Shown: positions 1 through 15,700, counted from the stretch's first letter. The stretch is 64,000 nucleotides of DNA from Atherix ibis (GCA_958298945.1 OY282608.1:73766806-73830805); one strand, 5' to 3'. Notes: generated by a model from the letters alone, not told the origin. Numbers and translations are program-made.

Positions 1-3000
1 AACCAACAAACCAACAAACCAACAAACCAACAAGCCAAGAAACGAACAACCAACAAACCAACAAACCGACAAAACAACAAACCAACAAACGAACAAACCG
101 AAAAACCAGCAAACCAACAAACCAACAAAACAACAAACAAATAAACCAACAAACCAACAAGCCAACAAGCCAACAAACCAACAAGCCAACAAACGAACAA
201 ATGAACAAACCAACAAATCAACAAACCAACAAACGAACAAACCAACAAACCAACAAGCCAACAAACAAATAGACCAACAAACGAACAAACCAACAAACCA
301 ACAAACCAACAAACCAACAAACCAACAAACCAACAATCGAACAAACCGACAAACCAACAAACAAACAAACCAACAAACCAACAAACCAACAAACCAACAA
401 ACCAACAAACGAACAAACCAACAAACCAACAAACGAACAAACCAACAAACCAACAAACTAACAAACCAACAAACCAACAAACGAACAAACCAACAAACCA
501 ACAAACCAACAAACGAACAAACCAACAAACCAACAAACCAACAAACCAACAAACAAATAAACCAACAAACCCACAAACCAACAAACCAACAAGCCGACAA
601 ACCAACAAGCAAATAAACCAACAAACGAACAAACCAATAAACCAACAAGCCAATAAACAAACAAACCAACAAACCAACAAGCCAACAAACAAAACAAACC
701 AACAAACGAACAAACCAGCAAACCATCAAACCAACAAGCCAACAAATAAACAAACCAACAAACCAACAAACCAACAAACCAACAAACCAACAAACCAACA
801 AACCAACAAGCCAACAAACGAACGAACTAACAAACCAACAAACCAACAAACCAACAAACCAACAAACCAACAAACCAACAAACAAATAAACCAAGTAACC
901 AACAAACCAACAACCCAACAAGCCAACAAACCAAAAAACCAACAAACCAACAAACCAACAAACCAACAAACCAACAAACCAACAAACCAATAAGCCAACA
1001 AACCAACAAGCCAACAAACGACCAAACGAACAAACCAACAAATCAACAAACCAACAAACGAACAAACCAACAAACCAACAAGCCAACAAACCAAAAACCA
1101 ACAAACTAACGAACCAAAAAACCAACAAACCAACAAACCAACAAGCCAACAAGCCAACAAACCAACAAACCAACAAACGAACAAACGAACAAACCTACAA
1201 ACCAACAAACCAACAAACCAACAAACCAACAAACCAACAAACCAATAAGCCAACAAACCAACAAACCCACAAGCCAACAAGCGAGCAAACCAACAAGCCA
1301 ACAAACGAACTAACCAACAAGCCAACAAACCAACAAACCACCAACCAAGAAACCAATAAACCAACAAACCAACAAGCCAACAAACAAAAAAACCAACAAA
1401 CCAACAAGCCAACAAGCTAACAAACCAACAAGCCAACAAACGAACAAACGAACAAACCTACAAACGAACAAACCAACAAACCAACAAACCAACAAACAAA
1501 GAAACCAACAAACCAACAAACAAATAAACTAACAAGACAACAAACCAACAAACCAACAAACCAATAAACCAATAAACCAACAAACCAACAAACCAACAAA
1601 CCAACAAACCAACAAACCAACAAACCAAAAAACCAACCAACCAACAAACCAACAAACCAACAAACCAACCAACCAACAACCAACAAACCAACAAACAAAA
1701 AACCAACAAACCAACAAACCAACAAACCAACAAATCAACAAGCCAACAGGCCAACAAACCAACAAGCCAATAAACGAACAAACCAACAAACCAACAAACC
1801 AACAAACCAACAAACCAACAAACCAACAAAACAACAAACCAACAAACCAACAAGCCAACAAACGAACAAACCAAAAAACCAAGTTACCAACACACCAACT
1901 AACCAACAAGCCAACAAACCAAAAAACCAACAAACCAACAAACCAACAAACCAACAAACCAACAAACCAACAAACCAACAAACCAATAAGCCAACAAACC
2001 AACAAGCCAACAAACGAACAAACGAACAAACCAACAAATCGACAAACCAACAAACGAACAAACCAACAAACCAACAAGCCAACAAACAAATAGACCAACA
2101 AACGAACAAACCAACAAACCAACAAACCAACAAACCAACAAACCAACAATCGAACAAACCGACAAACCAACCAACAAACAAACCAACAAACCAACAAACC
2201 AACAAACCAACAAACCAAAAAGCCAACAAGCCAACAAACCAACAAGCCAACAAACGAACAAACGAACAAACCAACAAATCAACAAACAAACAAACGAACA
2301 AACCAACAAACCAACAAGCCAACAAACAAATAGACCAACAAACGAACAAACCAACAAACCAACAAACCAACAATAGAACAAACCGACAAACCAACGAACA
2401 AACAAACCAACAAACCAACAAACCAACAAACGAACAAACCAACAAACCAACAAACCAACAAACAAATAAACCAACAAACCCACAAACCAACAAACCAACA
2501 AGCCAACAAACCAACAAACCAACATGCAAACAAACCAACAAACGAACAAACCAACAAACCAACAAGCCAACAAATAAACAAACCAACAAACCAACAAGCC
2601 AACAAACCAACAAACCAACAAACGAACAAACCAACAAACCATCAAACCAACAAGCCAACAAATAAACAAACCAACAAACCAACAAACCAACAAACCAACA
2701 AACCAACAAGCCAAGAAACGAACAACCAACAAACCAACAAACCGACAAAACAACAAACCAACAAACGAACAAACCGAAAAACCAGCACACCAACAAACCA
2801 ACAAAACAACAAACAAATAAACCAACAAACCAACAAACCAACAAGCCAACAAGCCAACAAACCAACAAGCCAACAAACGAACAAATGAACAAACCAACAA
2901 ATCAACAAACCAACAAACGAACAAACCAACAAACCAACAAGCCAACAAACAAATAGACCAACAAACGAACAAACCAACAAACCAACAAACCAACAAACCA

Positions 3001-4150
3001 ACAAACCAACAAACTAACAAACCAACAAACCAACAAACGAACAAACCAACAAACCAACAAACCAACAAACGAACAAACCAACAAACCAACAAACCAACAA
3101 ACAAATAAACCAACAAACCCACAAACCAACAAACCAACAAGCCGACAAACCAACAAGCAAATAAACCAACAAACGAACAAACCAATAAACCAACAAGCCA
3201 ATAAACAAACAAACCAACAAACCAACAAGCCAACAAACAAAACAAACCAACAAACGAACAAACCAACAAACCATCAAACCAACAAGCCAACAAATAAACA
3301 AACCAACAAACCAACAAACCAACAAACCAACAAACCAACAAGCCAACAAACGAACGAACTAACAAACCAACAAACCAACAAACCAACAAACCAACAAACC
3401 AACAAACTAATAAACTACCAAACGAAAAAACCACCAAACCAACAAACAAACAAACCAACAAACCAACAAGCCAACAAACAAAACAAACCAACAAACGAAC
3501 AAACCAACAAACCATCAAAACAACAAGCCAACAAATAAACAAACCAACAAACCAACAAACCAACAAACCAACAAGCCAACAAATGAACAAACCAACAAAC
3601 CAACAAACCAACAAACCAACAAACCAACAAACCAACAAACCAACAAACCAACAAACCAACAAACCAACAAACCAACAAACCAACAAACCAACAAACCAAC
3701 AAGCCAACAAACGAACAAACCAACAAACCAACAAACCAACAAACCAACAAACAAATAAACCAACAAACCAACAAACCAACAAACCAACAAACGAACAAAC
3801 CAACAAACCAACAAACCAACAAGCCAACAAGCCAACAAATGAACGAACCAACAAACCAACAAACCAATTAACCAACAAACCAACAAGACAACAACCGAAC
3901 AAACCAACAAACCAAAAAACCAACAAACGAACAAACCAACAAACCAACAAGCACACAAATCAACAAATGAACAAACAAATAAACCAACAAACGAACAAAC
4001 GAACAAACCAACAAACCAACAAACCAACAAACCAACAAACCAACAAACCAACAAACCAACAAACGAACAAACGAACAAACCAACAAACCAACAAACAAAC
4101 AATCCAACAAACTAACAAACCAACAAACCAACAAACGAAAAAACCAACGA
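1..4150. repeat. Array domain 1: blocks repeated at ~2.68-kb spacing
   Basis: The stretch from base 1 to about 720 recurs from about 2,677 to 3,360. The rare CCAAGAAACG variant at 35 recurs at 2,711, and the CCGAAAAACCAGC variant near 98 recurs near 2,774. Both give a spacing of 2,676. By the AAGCCGACAA variant (593 versus 3,141) the spacing has dropped to 2,548, so about 128 bp (16 units) was gained or lost inside one copy. The same block family reappears near 34.3-35.0 kb and 58.3-59.0 kb. The GTTACC phase-marker appears once here, at 1,883. Nothing non-satellite is present. Confidence 0.8.
3589..3699. repeat. Pure consensus tract (~14 units)
   Basis: About 14 consecutive AAACCAAC units without a substitution, ending at an AAGCCAAC unit at about 3,700. 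It sits among variant-rich flanks. Similar tracts of about 14 units lie near 6,349-6,466, 15,230-15,345, 45,495-45,607 and 54,792-54,903. They could be recently expanded or gene-converted units. Confidence 0.85.
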
Positions 4151-4537
4151 ACCAACAAACGAACAAATCAACAAACCAACAAACCAACAAGCCAACAAAC
4201 CAACAAACTAACAAACAAATAAACAAACAAACGAACAAACCAACAAACCAACAAGCCAACAAACGAACAAACCAACTAACCAACAAACCAACAAACCAAC
4301 AAACGAACAAACCAACAAACCAAGAAACCAACAAACAAATAAACCAACAAACCAACAAACCAACAAACCAAACAAACCAACAAACCAACAAACCAACAAG
4401 CCCACAAACCAACAAACCAACAAGCCAACAAGCCAAAAAACCAACAAGCCAACAAACGAACTAATCAACAAGCCAACAAACCAACAAACCACCAACCAAG
4501 AAACCAATATACCAACAAACCAACAAGCCAACAAACC

Positions 4538-4547
4538 AAAAAAAAAA
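4538..4547 (+). repeat. A10 homopolymer, the longest I see in the window
   Basis: A run of ten A bases sits inside a variant unit between ACAAACC and CAAACC. Most A runs elsewhere are six to eight (from AAACCAAA units). It may be a true slippage expansion or a sequencing or assembly error. Confidence 0.75.
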
Positions 4548-6348
4548 CAAACCAACAAGCCAACAAGCCAACAAACGGACAAACGAACAAACCAACAAAC
4601 GAACAAACAAACAAACCAACAAACCAACAGACCAACAAGCAAAAAAACCAACAAACCAACAAGCCAATAAGCCAACAAACCAACAAGCCAACAAACGAAC
4701 AAACGAACAGACCAACAAACCAACAAGCCAACAAACCAACAAACCAACAAACCAATAAACGAACAAACCAAAAAAACAAAGAAACCAAAAAACAAACAAA
4801 CCAACAAGCCAACAAACCAACAAACCAACAAACTAACAAACCAATAAACAAACAAACCAACAAACCAGCAAACCAAAAAACAAACAAACGAACAAACCAA
4901 CAAACAAACAAACCAACAAACAAACAAACCAACAAGCCAACAAGCCAACAAACCAACAAACCAACAAACGAACAAACCAACAAATCAACAAGCCAACAAA
5001 CGAAAAAACCAACAAACCAACAAACCAACAAACCAACAAACCAACAAACCAAGAAACCAACAAACCAACAAACCAACAAGCCGACAAACCAACAAACCAA
5101 CAAGCCAACAAGGCAACAAACCAACAAGCCAACAAACAAACTAACCAACAAGCCAACAAACCAACAAACCACCAACCAAGAAACCAATAAACCAACAAAC
5201 CAACAAGCCAACAAACCAAAAAACCAAAAAACCAACAAGCCAATAAGCCAACAAACCAACAAGCCAACAAACAAACAAACGAACAAACCAAGAAACGAAC
5301 AAACCAACAAACCAACAAACCAACAAACCAACAAACGAAGAAACCAACAAACCGACAAACCAACAAGACAACAAACCAACAAACCAATAAACCAACAAAC
5401 CAACAAACCAATAAACCAACAAACCAACAAACCAACAAACCAAAAAACCAACAAACCAACAAACCAACAAACCAACAAACCAACAAACCAACAACCAACA
5501 AACAAAAAAACCAACAAACCAACAAACCAACAGGCCAACAAACCAACAAGCCAACAAACGAACAAACCAACAAACCAACAAACCAACAAACCAACAAACC
5601 AACAAACGAACAAACCAACAAACCAATAAACCAACAAGCCAACAAACGAACAAACCAACAAACCAAGTAACCAACAAACCAACAAACCAACAAGCCAACA
5701 AACAAAAAAACCAACAAACCAACAAACCAACAAACCAACAAACCAACAAACCAATAAGCCAACAAACCAACAAGCCAACAAACGAACAAACGAACAAACC
5801 AACAAATCAACAAACCAACAAACGAACAAACCAACAAACCAACAAGCCAACAAACCAACAAACCAACAAATCAGCAAGCCAACAGGCCAACAAACCAACA
5901 AGCCAACAAAACAACAAACCAACAAGCCAACAAGCCAATAAACCAACAAGCCAACAAACGAACAAACCAACAAGCCAACAAACCAACAAACCAAGAAACC
6001 AAAAAAACAACAAACCAACAAGCCAACAAACCAACAAACCAACAAACCAACAAACCAACAAGCCAACAAACCAACAAACCAACAAACAAATAAACCAACA
6101 AACGAACAAACCAACAAACCAACAAGCCTACAAACGAACAAACCAACTAACCAACAAACCAACACCCCAACAAACGAACAAACCAACAAACCAAGAAACC
6201 AACAAACAAATAAACCAACAAACCAACAAACCAATAAACCACAAACCACCAACCAAGAAACCAATAAACCAACAAACCAACAAGCCAGCAAACCAAAAAA
6301 ACAACAAACCAACAAGCCAACAAGCCAACAAATCAACAAGCCAAAAAA

Positions 6349-6466
6349 CCAACAAACCAACAAACCAACAAACCAACAAACCAACAAACCAACAAACCAA
6401 CAAACCAACAAACCAACAAACCAACAAACCAACAAACCAACAAACCAACAAACCAACAAACCAACA
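6349..6466. repeat. Pure consensus tract (~14-15 units)
   Basis: Uninterrupted consensus units after an AAACCAAA unit and before an AAGCCAAC unit. It is one of the longest perfect runs in the first half of the window. Confidence 0.85.
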
Positions 6467-8309
6467 AGCCAACAAACCAACAAACCAACAAGCACACAAG
6501 CCAACAAACCAACAAGCCAACAAACGAACTAACCAACAAGCCAACAAACCAACAAACAAGTAAACCAACAAACCAACAGATCAACAAAACAAATAAACCA
6601 ACAAACTAACAAACCAACAAACAAACAAACCAACAAACCAACAAGCCAACAAACCAACAAGCCAGCAAACGAACAAACCAACAAACAAACAAACCAACAA
6701 ACCAACAGAACAACAAGCAAAAAAACCAATAAACCAATAAGCCAACAAACCAACAAGCCAACAAACGAACAAACTAACAGACCAACAAACCAAAAAACCA
6801 ACAAACCAACAGACCAACAAGCCAACAAGCCAACAAACCAACAAACCAACAAACGAAAAAACGAACAAACCAACAAACCAACAAACCAACAAATCAACAA
6901 ATCAACAAGCCAAAAAACCAACAAACCAACAAATCAACGAAACAAATAAACCAACAAACTAACAAACCAACAAACAAACAAACCAACAAGCCAACAAACC
7001 AACAAACCAACAAGCAAACAAGCCAACAAACCAACAAGCCAACAAACGAACTAACCAACAAGCCAACAAACCAACAAACCACCAACCAAGAAACCAATAA
7101 ACCAACAAACCAACAAGCCAACAAACCAAAAAACCAACAAACCAACAAGCCAACAAGCCAACAAACCAACAAGCCAATATACGAACAAACGAACAAACCA
7201 ACAAACGAACAAACCAACAAACCAACAAACCAACAAACCAACAAACGAAGAAACCAACAAACCAACAAACCAACAAGACAACAAACCAACAAACCAACAA
7301 ACCAACAAACCAATAAACCAACAAACCAACAAACCAACAAACCAACAAACCAACAAACCAACAAACCAACAAATCAAAAAACCAACAAACCAACAAACCA
7401 ACAAACCAACAAGCCAACAAACCAACAACCAACAAACCAACAAACAAGAAAACCAACAAACCAACAAACCAACAAACCAACAAACAAAAAACCAACAAAC
7501 CAACAAACCAACAAATCAACAAGCCAACAGGCCAACAAACCAACAAGCCAACAAACGAACAAACCAACAAACCAACAAACCAACAAACCAACAAACCAAC
7601 AAACCAACAAACCAACAAACCAACAAACCAACAAACCAACAAACCAACAAACCAACAAACCAACAAGCCAACAAACGAACAAACCAACAAACCAAGTGAC
7701 CAACAAACCAACAACCCAACAAGCCAACAAACCAAAAAACCAACAAACCAACAAACCAACAAACCAACAAACCAACAAACCAACAAACCAATAAGCCAAC
7801 AAACCAACAAGCCAACAAACGAACAAACGAACAAACGAACAAACCAACAAATCAACAAACCAACAAACGAACAAACCAACAAACCAACAAGCCAACAAAC
7901 CAACAAACCAACAAACTAATGAACCAAAAAACCAACAAACCAACAAACCCACAAGCCAACAAGCGAACAAACCAACAAGCCAACAAACGAACTAACCAAC
8001 AAGCCAACAAACCAACAAACCACCAACCAAGAACCCAATAAACTAACAAACCAACAAGCCAACAAACCAAAAAACCAACAAACCAACAAGTCAACAAGCC
8101 AACAAACCAACAAGCCAACAAACGAACAAACGAACAAACCTACAAACGAACAAACCAACAAACCAACAAACCAACAAACAAAGAAACCAACAAACCAACA
8201 AACAAATAAACTAACAAGACAACAAACCAACAAACCAACAAACCAATAAACCAATAAACCAACAAACAAACAAACCAACAAACCAACAAACCAACAAACC
8301 AACAAACCA

Positions 8310-9820
8310 AAAAACCAACAAACCAACAAGCCAATAAACGAACAAACCAACAAACCAACAAACCAACAAACCAACAAACCAACGAACCAACAAAACAACA
8401 AACCAACAAAGCAACAAGCCAACAAACGAACAAACGAACAAACCAACAAATCGACAAACCAACAAACGAACAAACCAACAAACCAACAAGCCAACAAACA
8501 AATAGACCAACAAACGAACAAACCAACAAACCAACAAACCCACAAACCAACAATCGAACAAACCGACAAACCAACCAACAAACAAACCAACAAACCAACA
8601 AACCAACAAACCAACAAACCAACAAGCCAACATACCAACAAACCAACAATCGAACAAACCGACAAGCCAACAAACGAATAAACGAACAAACCAACAAATC
8701 AACAAACCAACAAACGAACAAACCAACAAACCAACAAGCCAACAAACAAATAGACCAAAAACGAACAAACCAACAAACCAACAAACCAACAAACCAACAA
8801 ACCAACAATCGAACAAACCGACAAACCAACAAACAAACAAACCAACAAACCAACAAACCAACAAACCAACAAACCAACAAACCAACAAACAAATAAACCA
8901 ACAAACCCACAAACCAACAAACCAACAAGCCAACAAACCAACAAACCAACAAGCAAACAAACCAACAAACGAACAAACCAACAAACCAACAAGCCAAGAA
9001 ATAAACAAACCAACAAACCAACAAGCCAACAAACCAACAAACCAACAAACGAACAAACCAACAAACCATCAAACCAACAAGCCAACAAGCCAACAAATAA
9101 ACAGACCAACAAACCAACAAACCAACAAACCAACAAACCAACAAACCAACAAGCCAAGAAACGAACAACCAACAAACCAACAAACCGACAAAACAACAAA
9201 CCAACAAACGAACAAACCGAAAAACCAGCAAACCAACAAACTAACAAAACAACAAACAAATAAACCAACAAACCAACAAACCAACAAGCCAACAAGCTAA
9301 CAAACCAACAAGCCAACAAACGAGCAAATGAACAAACCAACAAATCAACAAACCAACAAACGAACAAACCAACAAACCAACAAATGAACAAACCAACAAA
9401 CCAACAAACGAACAAACCAACAAACCAACAAACCAACAAGCCAACAAACGAACAAACCAACAAACCAACAAACCAACAAACCAACAAACCAACAAACCAA
9501 CAAACAAATAAACCAACAAACCAACAAACCAACAAACCAACAAACCAACAAACCAACAAACCAACAAACCAACAAGCCAACAAACCAACAAAACAACAAA
9601 CGAACAAACCAACAAACCATCAAACCAACAAGCCAACAAATAAACAAACCAACAAACTAACAAACAAACAAACCAACAAACCAACAAGCCAAGGAACGAA
9701 CAACCAACAAACCAACAAACCGACAAAACAACAAACCAACAAAAGAACAAACCAAAAAACCAACAAACCAACAAACCAACAAACCAACAAACCAACAAAC
9801 CAACAAACCAACAAGCCAAC
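8310..9820. repeat. Higher-order repeat, copy 1 of a ~1.82-kb pair
   Basis: Rare variants here recur 1,813-1,828 bp downstream. The AAACCCAC unit at 8,539 recurs at 10,367 (+1,828), the CGAGCAAATG variant at 9,321 recurs at 11,142 (+1,821), and the AAGGAACG variant at 9,691 recurs at 11,504 (+1,813). The stepwise drop in spacing shows small indels since duplication: a few bases, and one 8-bp unit near 9,590. The left edge near 8,310 is where matching to 10,140 begins. Confidence 0.82.
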
Positions 9821-10139
9821 AAACCAACAAACCGACAAAATAACAAACCAACAAAAGAACAAACCAAAAAACCAGCAAACCAACAAACCAACAAAACAAT
9901 AAACAAATAAACCAACAAACCAACAAACCAACAAGCCAACAAGCCAACAAACCAACAAGCCAACAAACGAACAAATGAACAAACCAACAAATCAACAAAC
10001 CAACAAACGAACAAACCAACAAACCAACAAGCCAACAAACAAATAGACCAACCAACCAACAACCAACAAACCAACAAACAAAAAAACCAACAAACCAACA
10101 AACCAACAAACCAACAAACCAACAAATGAACAAGCCAAC

Positions 10140-11640
10140 AGGCCAACAAACCAACAAGCCAATAAACGAACAAACCAACAAACCAACAAACCAACAAACC
10201 AACAAACCAACAAACCAACAAAACAACAAACCAACAAAGCAACAAGCCAACAAACGAACAAACGAACAAACCAACAAATCGACAAACCAACAAACGAACA
10301 AACCAACAAACCAACAAGCCAACAAACAAATAGACCAACAAACGAACAAACCAACAAACCAACAAACCCACAAACCAACAATCGAACAAACCGACAAACC
10401 AACCAACAAACAAACCAACAAACCAACAAACCAACAAACCAACAAACCAACAAGCCAACAAACCAACAAACCAACAATCGAACAAACCGACAAGCCAACA
10501 AACGAACAAACGAACAAACCAACAAATCAACAAACCAACAAACGAACAAACCAACAAACCAACAAGCCAACAAACAAATAGACCAACAAACGAACAAACC
10601 AACAAACCAACAAACCAACAAACCAACAAACCAACAATCGAACAAACCGACAAACCAACAAACAAACAAACCAACAAACCAACAAACCAACAAACCAACA
10701 AACCAACAAACAAATAAACCAACAAACCCACAAACCAACAAACCAACAAGCCAACAAACCAACAAACCAACAAGCAAACAAACCAACAAACGAACAAACC
10801 AACAAACCAACAAGCCAACAAATAAACAAACCAACAAACCAACAAGCCAACAAACCAACAAACCAACAAACGAACAAACCAACAAACCATCAAACCAACA
10901 AGCCAACAAGCCAACAAATAAACAGACCAACAAACCAACAAACCAACAAACCAACAAACCAACAAACCAACAAGCCAAGAAACGAACAACCAACAAACCA
11001 ACAAACCGACAAAACAACAAACCAACAAACGAACAAACCGAAAAACCAGCAAACCAACAAACTAACAAAACAACAAACAAATAAACCAACAAACCAACAA
11101 ACCAACAAGCCAACAAGCTAACAAACCAACAAGCCAACAAACGAGCAAATGAACAAACCAACAAATCAACAAACCAACAAACGAACAAACCAACAAACCA
11201 ACAAATGAACAAACCAACAAACCAACAAACGAACAAACCAACAAACCAACAAACCAACAAGCCAACAAACGAACAAACCAACAAACCAACAAACCAACAA
11301 ACCAACAAACCAACAAACCAACAAACAAATAAACCAACAAACCAACAAACCAACAAACCAACAAACCAACAAACCAACAAACCAACAAGCCAACAAACCA
11401 ACAAACCAACAAACGAACAAACCAACAAACCATCAAACCAACAAGCCAACAAATAAACAAACCAACAAACTAACAAACAAACAAACCAACAAACCAACAA
11501 GCCAAGGAACGAACAACCAACAAACCAACAAACCGACAAAACAACAAACCAACAAAAGAACAAACCAAAAAACCAACAAACCAACAAACCAACAAACCAA
11601 CAAACCAACAAACCAACAAACCAACAAGCCAACAAACCAA
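10140..11640. repeat. Higher-order repeat, copy 2 of a ~1.82-kb pair
   Basis: Partner of the block at 8,310-9,820, with shared rare variants in the same order. A spacer of about 300 bp (9,820-10,140) separates the copies. That spacer contains a block (AAAAGAAC near 9,853) that recurs about 1.94 kb away, near 11,793, so the duplication history is not a single event. Confidence 0.82.
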
Positions 11641-14600
11641 CAAACCAAAAAACGAACAAACCAACAAACCATCAAACCAACAAGCCAACAAATAAACAAA
11701 CCAACAAACTAACAAACAAACAAACCAACAAACCAACAAGCCAAGAAACGAACAACCAACAAACCAACAAACCGACAAAACAACAAACCAACAAAAGAAC
11801 AAACCAAAAAACCAGCAAACCAACAAACCAACAAAACAATAAACAAATAAACCAACAAACCAACAAACCAACAAGCCAACAAGCCAACAAACCAACAAGC
11901 CAACAAACGAACAAATGAACAAACCAACAAATCAACAAACCAACAAACGAACAAACCAACAAACCAACAAGCCAACAAACAAATAGACCAACAAACGAAC
12001 AAACCAACAAACCAACAAACCAACAAACCAACAATCGAACAAACCGACAAACCAACAAACAAACAAACCAACAAACCAACAAACCTACAAACCAACAAAC
12101 CAACAAACGAACAAACCAACAAACAAACAAACCAACAAACCAACAAACCAACAAGCCAACAAGCCAACAAACCAACAAGCCAACAAACGAACAAACCAAC
12201 AAACCAACAAACCAACAAACCAACAAACCAAAAAACCAACAAACCAACAAGCCAACAAACCAACAAACCAACAAACCAACAAACCAAAAAACCAACAAGC
12301 CAACAAACCAACAAGCCAACAAACGAACAAACCAACTAACCAACAAACCAACAAACCAACAAACGAACAAACGAACAAACAAAGAAACTAACAAACAAAT
12401 AAACCAACAAACCAACAAACCAACAAACCAACAAACCAACAAACCAACAAACCAACAAACCAACAAACGAACAAACCAACATACTAACAAATCAACAAGC
12501 CAACAAACCAAAAAACCAACAAGCCAACAAACGAAGTAACCAACAAGCCAACAAACCAACAAACCACCAACCAAGAAACCAATAAACCAACAAACCAACA
12601 AGCCAACAAACCAAAAAACCAACAAACCAACAAGCCAACAAGCCAACAAACCAACAAGCCAACAAACGAACAAACGAACAAACCTACAAACAAACAAACC
12701 AACAAACCAACAAACCAACAAACGAAGAAACCAACAAACCAACAAACCAATAAACTAACAAGACAACAAACCAACAAACCAACAAACCAATAAACCAATA
12801 AACCAACAAACCAACAAACCAACAAACCAACAAACCAACAAACCAAAAAACCAACAAACCAACAAACCAACAAACCAACAAACCAACAAACCAACAAACC
12901 AACCAACCAACAACCAACAAACCAACAAACAAAAAAACCAACAAACCAACAAACCAACAAACCACCAAACCAACAAACCAACAAGCCAATAAACGAACAA
13001 ACCAACAAACCAACAAACCAACAAACCAACAAACCAACAAACCAACAAAACAACAAACCAACAAACCAACAAGCCAACAAACGAACAAGCCAACAAACGA
13101 ACAAACCAACAAACCAAGTTACCAACACACCAACTAACCAATAAGCCAACAAACCAAAAAACCAACAAACCAACAAACCAACAAACCAACAAACCAACAA
13201 ACCAACAAACCAACAAACCAATAAGCCAACAAACCAACAAGCCAACAAACGAACAAACCAACAAATCAACAAACCAACAAACGAACAAACCAACAAACCA
13301 ACAAGCCAACAAACAAATAGACCAACAAACGAACAAACCAACAAACCAACAAACTAACAAACCAACAATCGAACAAACCGACAAACCAACCAACAAACAA
13401 ACCAACAAACCAACAAACCAACAAACCAACAAACCATCAAGCCAACAAGCCAACAAACCGACAAGCCAACAAACGAAAAAACGAACAAACCAACAAATCA
13501 ACAAACCAACAAACGAACATACCAACAAACCAACAAGCCAACAAACAAATAGACCAACAAACGAACAAACTAACAAACCAACAAACCAACAAACAAACAA
13601 TAGAACAGACTGACAAACCAACCAACAAACAAACCAACAAACCAACAAACCAACAAACCAACAAACCAACAAACGAACAAACCAACAAACCAACAAACGA
13701 ACAAACCAACAAACCAACAAACCAACAAACGAACAAACCAACAAACCAAAAAACCAACAAACAAATAAACCAACAAACCCACAAACCAACAAACCAACAA
13801 ACCAACAAGCAAACAAACCAACAAACGAACAAACCAACAAACCAACAAGCCAACAAATAAACAAACCAACAAACCAACAAGCCAACAAACCAACAAACCA
13901 ACAAACGAACAAACCAACAAACCATTAAACCAACAAGCCAACAAATAAACAAACCAACAAACCAACAAACCAACAAACCAACAAACCAACAAGCCAAGAA
14001 ACGAACAACCAACAAACCAACAAACCGACAAAACAACAAACCAACAAACGAACAAACCGAAAAACCAGCAAACCAACAAACCAACAAAACAACAAGAAAA
14101 TAAACCAACAAACCAACAAACCAACAAGCCAACAAGCCAACAAACCAACAAGCCAACAAACGAACAAATGAACAAACCAACAAATCAACAAACCAACAAA
14201 CGAACAAACCAACAAGCCAACAAACAAATAGACCAAAAAACGAACAAAACAACAATCGAACAAACCGACAAACCAACCAACAAACAAACCAACAAACCAA
14301 CAAACCAACAAACCAACAAACGAACAAACCAACAAACCAACAAACGAACAAACCAACAAACCAACAAACTAACAAACCAACAAACCAACAAACCAACAAA
14401 CCAACAAACCAACAAACGAACAAACCAACAAACCAACAAACCAACAACAAACCAACAAGCCAACAAGCCAACAAACGAACAAACGAACAAACAAACAAAC
14501 GAACAAACCAACAAACCAACAAACCAACAAAACAACAAATCAACAAAACAAATAAACCAACAAACCAACAAACCAACACACAAACAAACCAACAAACCAA

Positions 14601-15229
14601 CAAGCCAACAAACCAACAAGCCAACAAACGAACAAACCAACAAACAAACAAACCAACAAACCAACAGGCCAACAAGCAAAAAAACCAACAAACCAACAAG
14701 CCAATAAATCAACAAACCAACAAGCCAACAAACGAACAAACCAACAGACCAACAAACCAACAAGCCAACAAACCAACAAACCAATAAACGAACAAACCAA
14801 CAAACCAGCAAACCAAAAAACAAACAAACGAACAAACCAACAAACAAACAAACCTACAAACCAACAAACCAACAATCCAACAAGCCAACAAACCAACAAG
14901 CCAACAAACGAACAAACCAACAAACCAACAAACCAACAAACCAAGAAACCAAAAAACCAACAAACCAACAAGCCAACAAAACAACAAACCAACAAACCAA
15001 CAAACCAAAAAACCAACAAGCCAACAAACCAACAAGCCAACAAACGAACAAACCAACTAACCAACAAACCAACAAACCAACAAACGAACAAACGAACAAA
15101 CAAAGAAACTAACAAACAAATAAACCAACAAACCAACAAACCAACAAACCAACAAGCCAACAAGCCAACAAACCAACAAACGAACAAACCAACAAACTAA
15201 CAAATCAACAAGCCAACAAACCAAAAAAC

Positions 15230-15345
15230 CAACAAACCAACAAACCAACAAACCAACAAACCAACAAACCAACAAACCAACAAACCAACAAACCAACAAA
15301 CCAACAAACCAACAAACCAACAAACCAACAAACCAACAAACCAAC
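15230..15345. repeat. Pure consensus tract (~14 units)
   Basis: Consecutive perfect units between an AAACCAAA unit and an AAGCCAAC unit. Confidence 0.85.
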
Positions 15346-15449
15346 AAGCCAACAAACCAACAAACCAACAAGCCAACAAGCCAACAAACCAACAAGCCAA
15401 CAAACCAACTAACCAACAAGCCAACAAACCAACAAAATACCAACCAAGA

Positions 15450-15700
15450 AACCAACAAACAAACAAACCAACAAACCAACAGACCAACAAGCAAAAAAAC
15501 CAACAAACCAACAAGCCAATAAGCCAACAAACCAACAAGCCAAGAAACGAACAAACTAACAGACCAACAAACCAAAAAACCAACAAACCAACAGACCAAC
15601 AGTCCAATAAGCCAACAAGCCAACAAACCAACAAACGAACAAACGAACAAACCAACAAACCAACAAACCAACAAATCAACAAATCAACAAGCCAAAAAAC
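15450..15700. repeat. Local duplicate pair member, +681 bp
   Basis: A variant-dense block with CAAGCAAAAAAACC at about 15,489 recurs at about 16,170, and the CAGACC variants near 15,562 recur near 16,243. Both give +681. The copies differ by point changes, such as AGTCCAATAAGCC versus AAGCCAACAAGCC near 15,600. Confidence 0.75.

Larger units (their letters stand above)
4150..8310. repeat. Array domain 2: variant-rich mosaic section
   Basis: Satellite only, but with a higher density of variant units than most of the window. These include AAACCAAA runs, CAGACCAACAAGCAAAAAAA-type blocks (around 4,628 and 6,707), and the CCACCAACCAAGAAACC block (around 4,490, 5,168, 6,248, 7,078 and 8,021). The latter recurs at irregular 0.7-1.1-kb spacing. 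I could not find one clean tandem period here. It reads as an older mosaic of blocks that are also found at 12-18 kb. Confidence 0.7.

Noticed and set aside
1899..3956. 685-codon open frame on the minus strand, apparently a Cys/Trp/Phe-rich membrane repeat protein
   Set aside because: It simply reads the satellite: all minus frames give the same LVCWFVGL octapeptide, no conserved start or upstream signal exists, and the end is set by a chance T-bearing variant.
3583..4464. 293-codon + strand frame (NKPTNQQT repeat), resembling an Asn/Gln-rich low-complexity protein
   Set aside because: Its ATG comes from an AAATGAAC variant unit, the same peptide is read in the other two + frames, and there is no codon-position bias or gene context.
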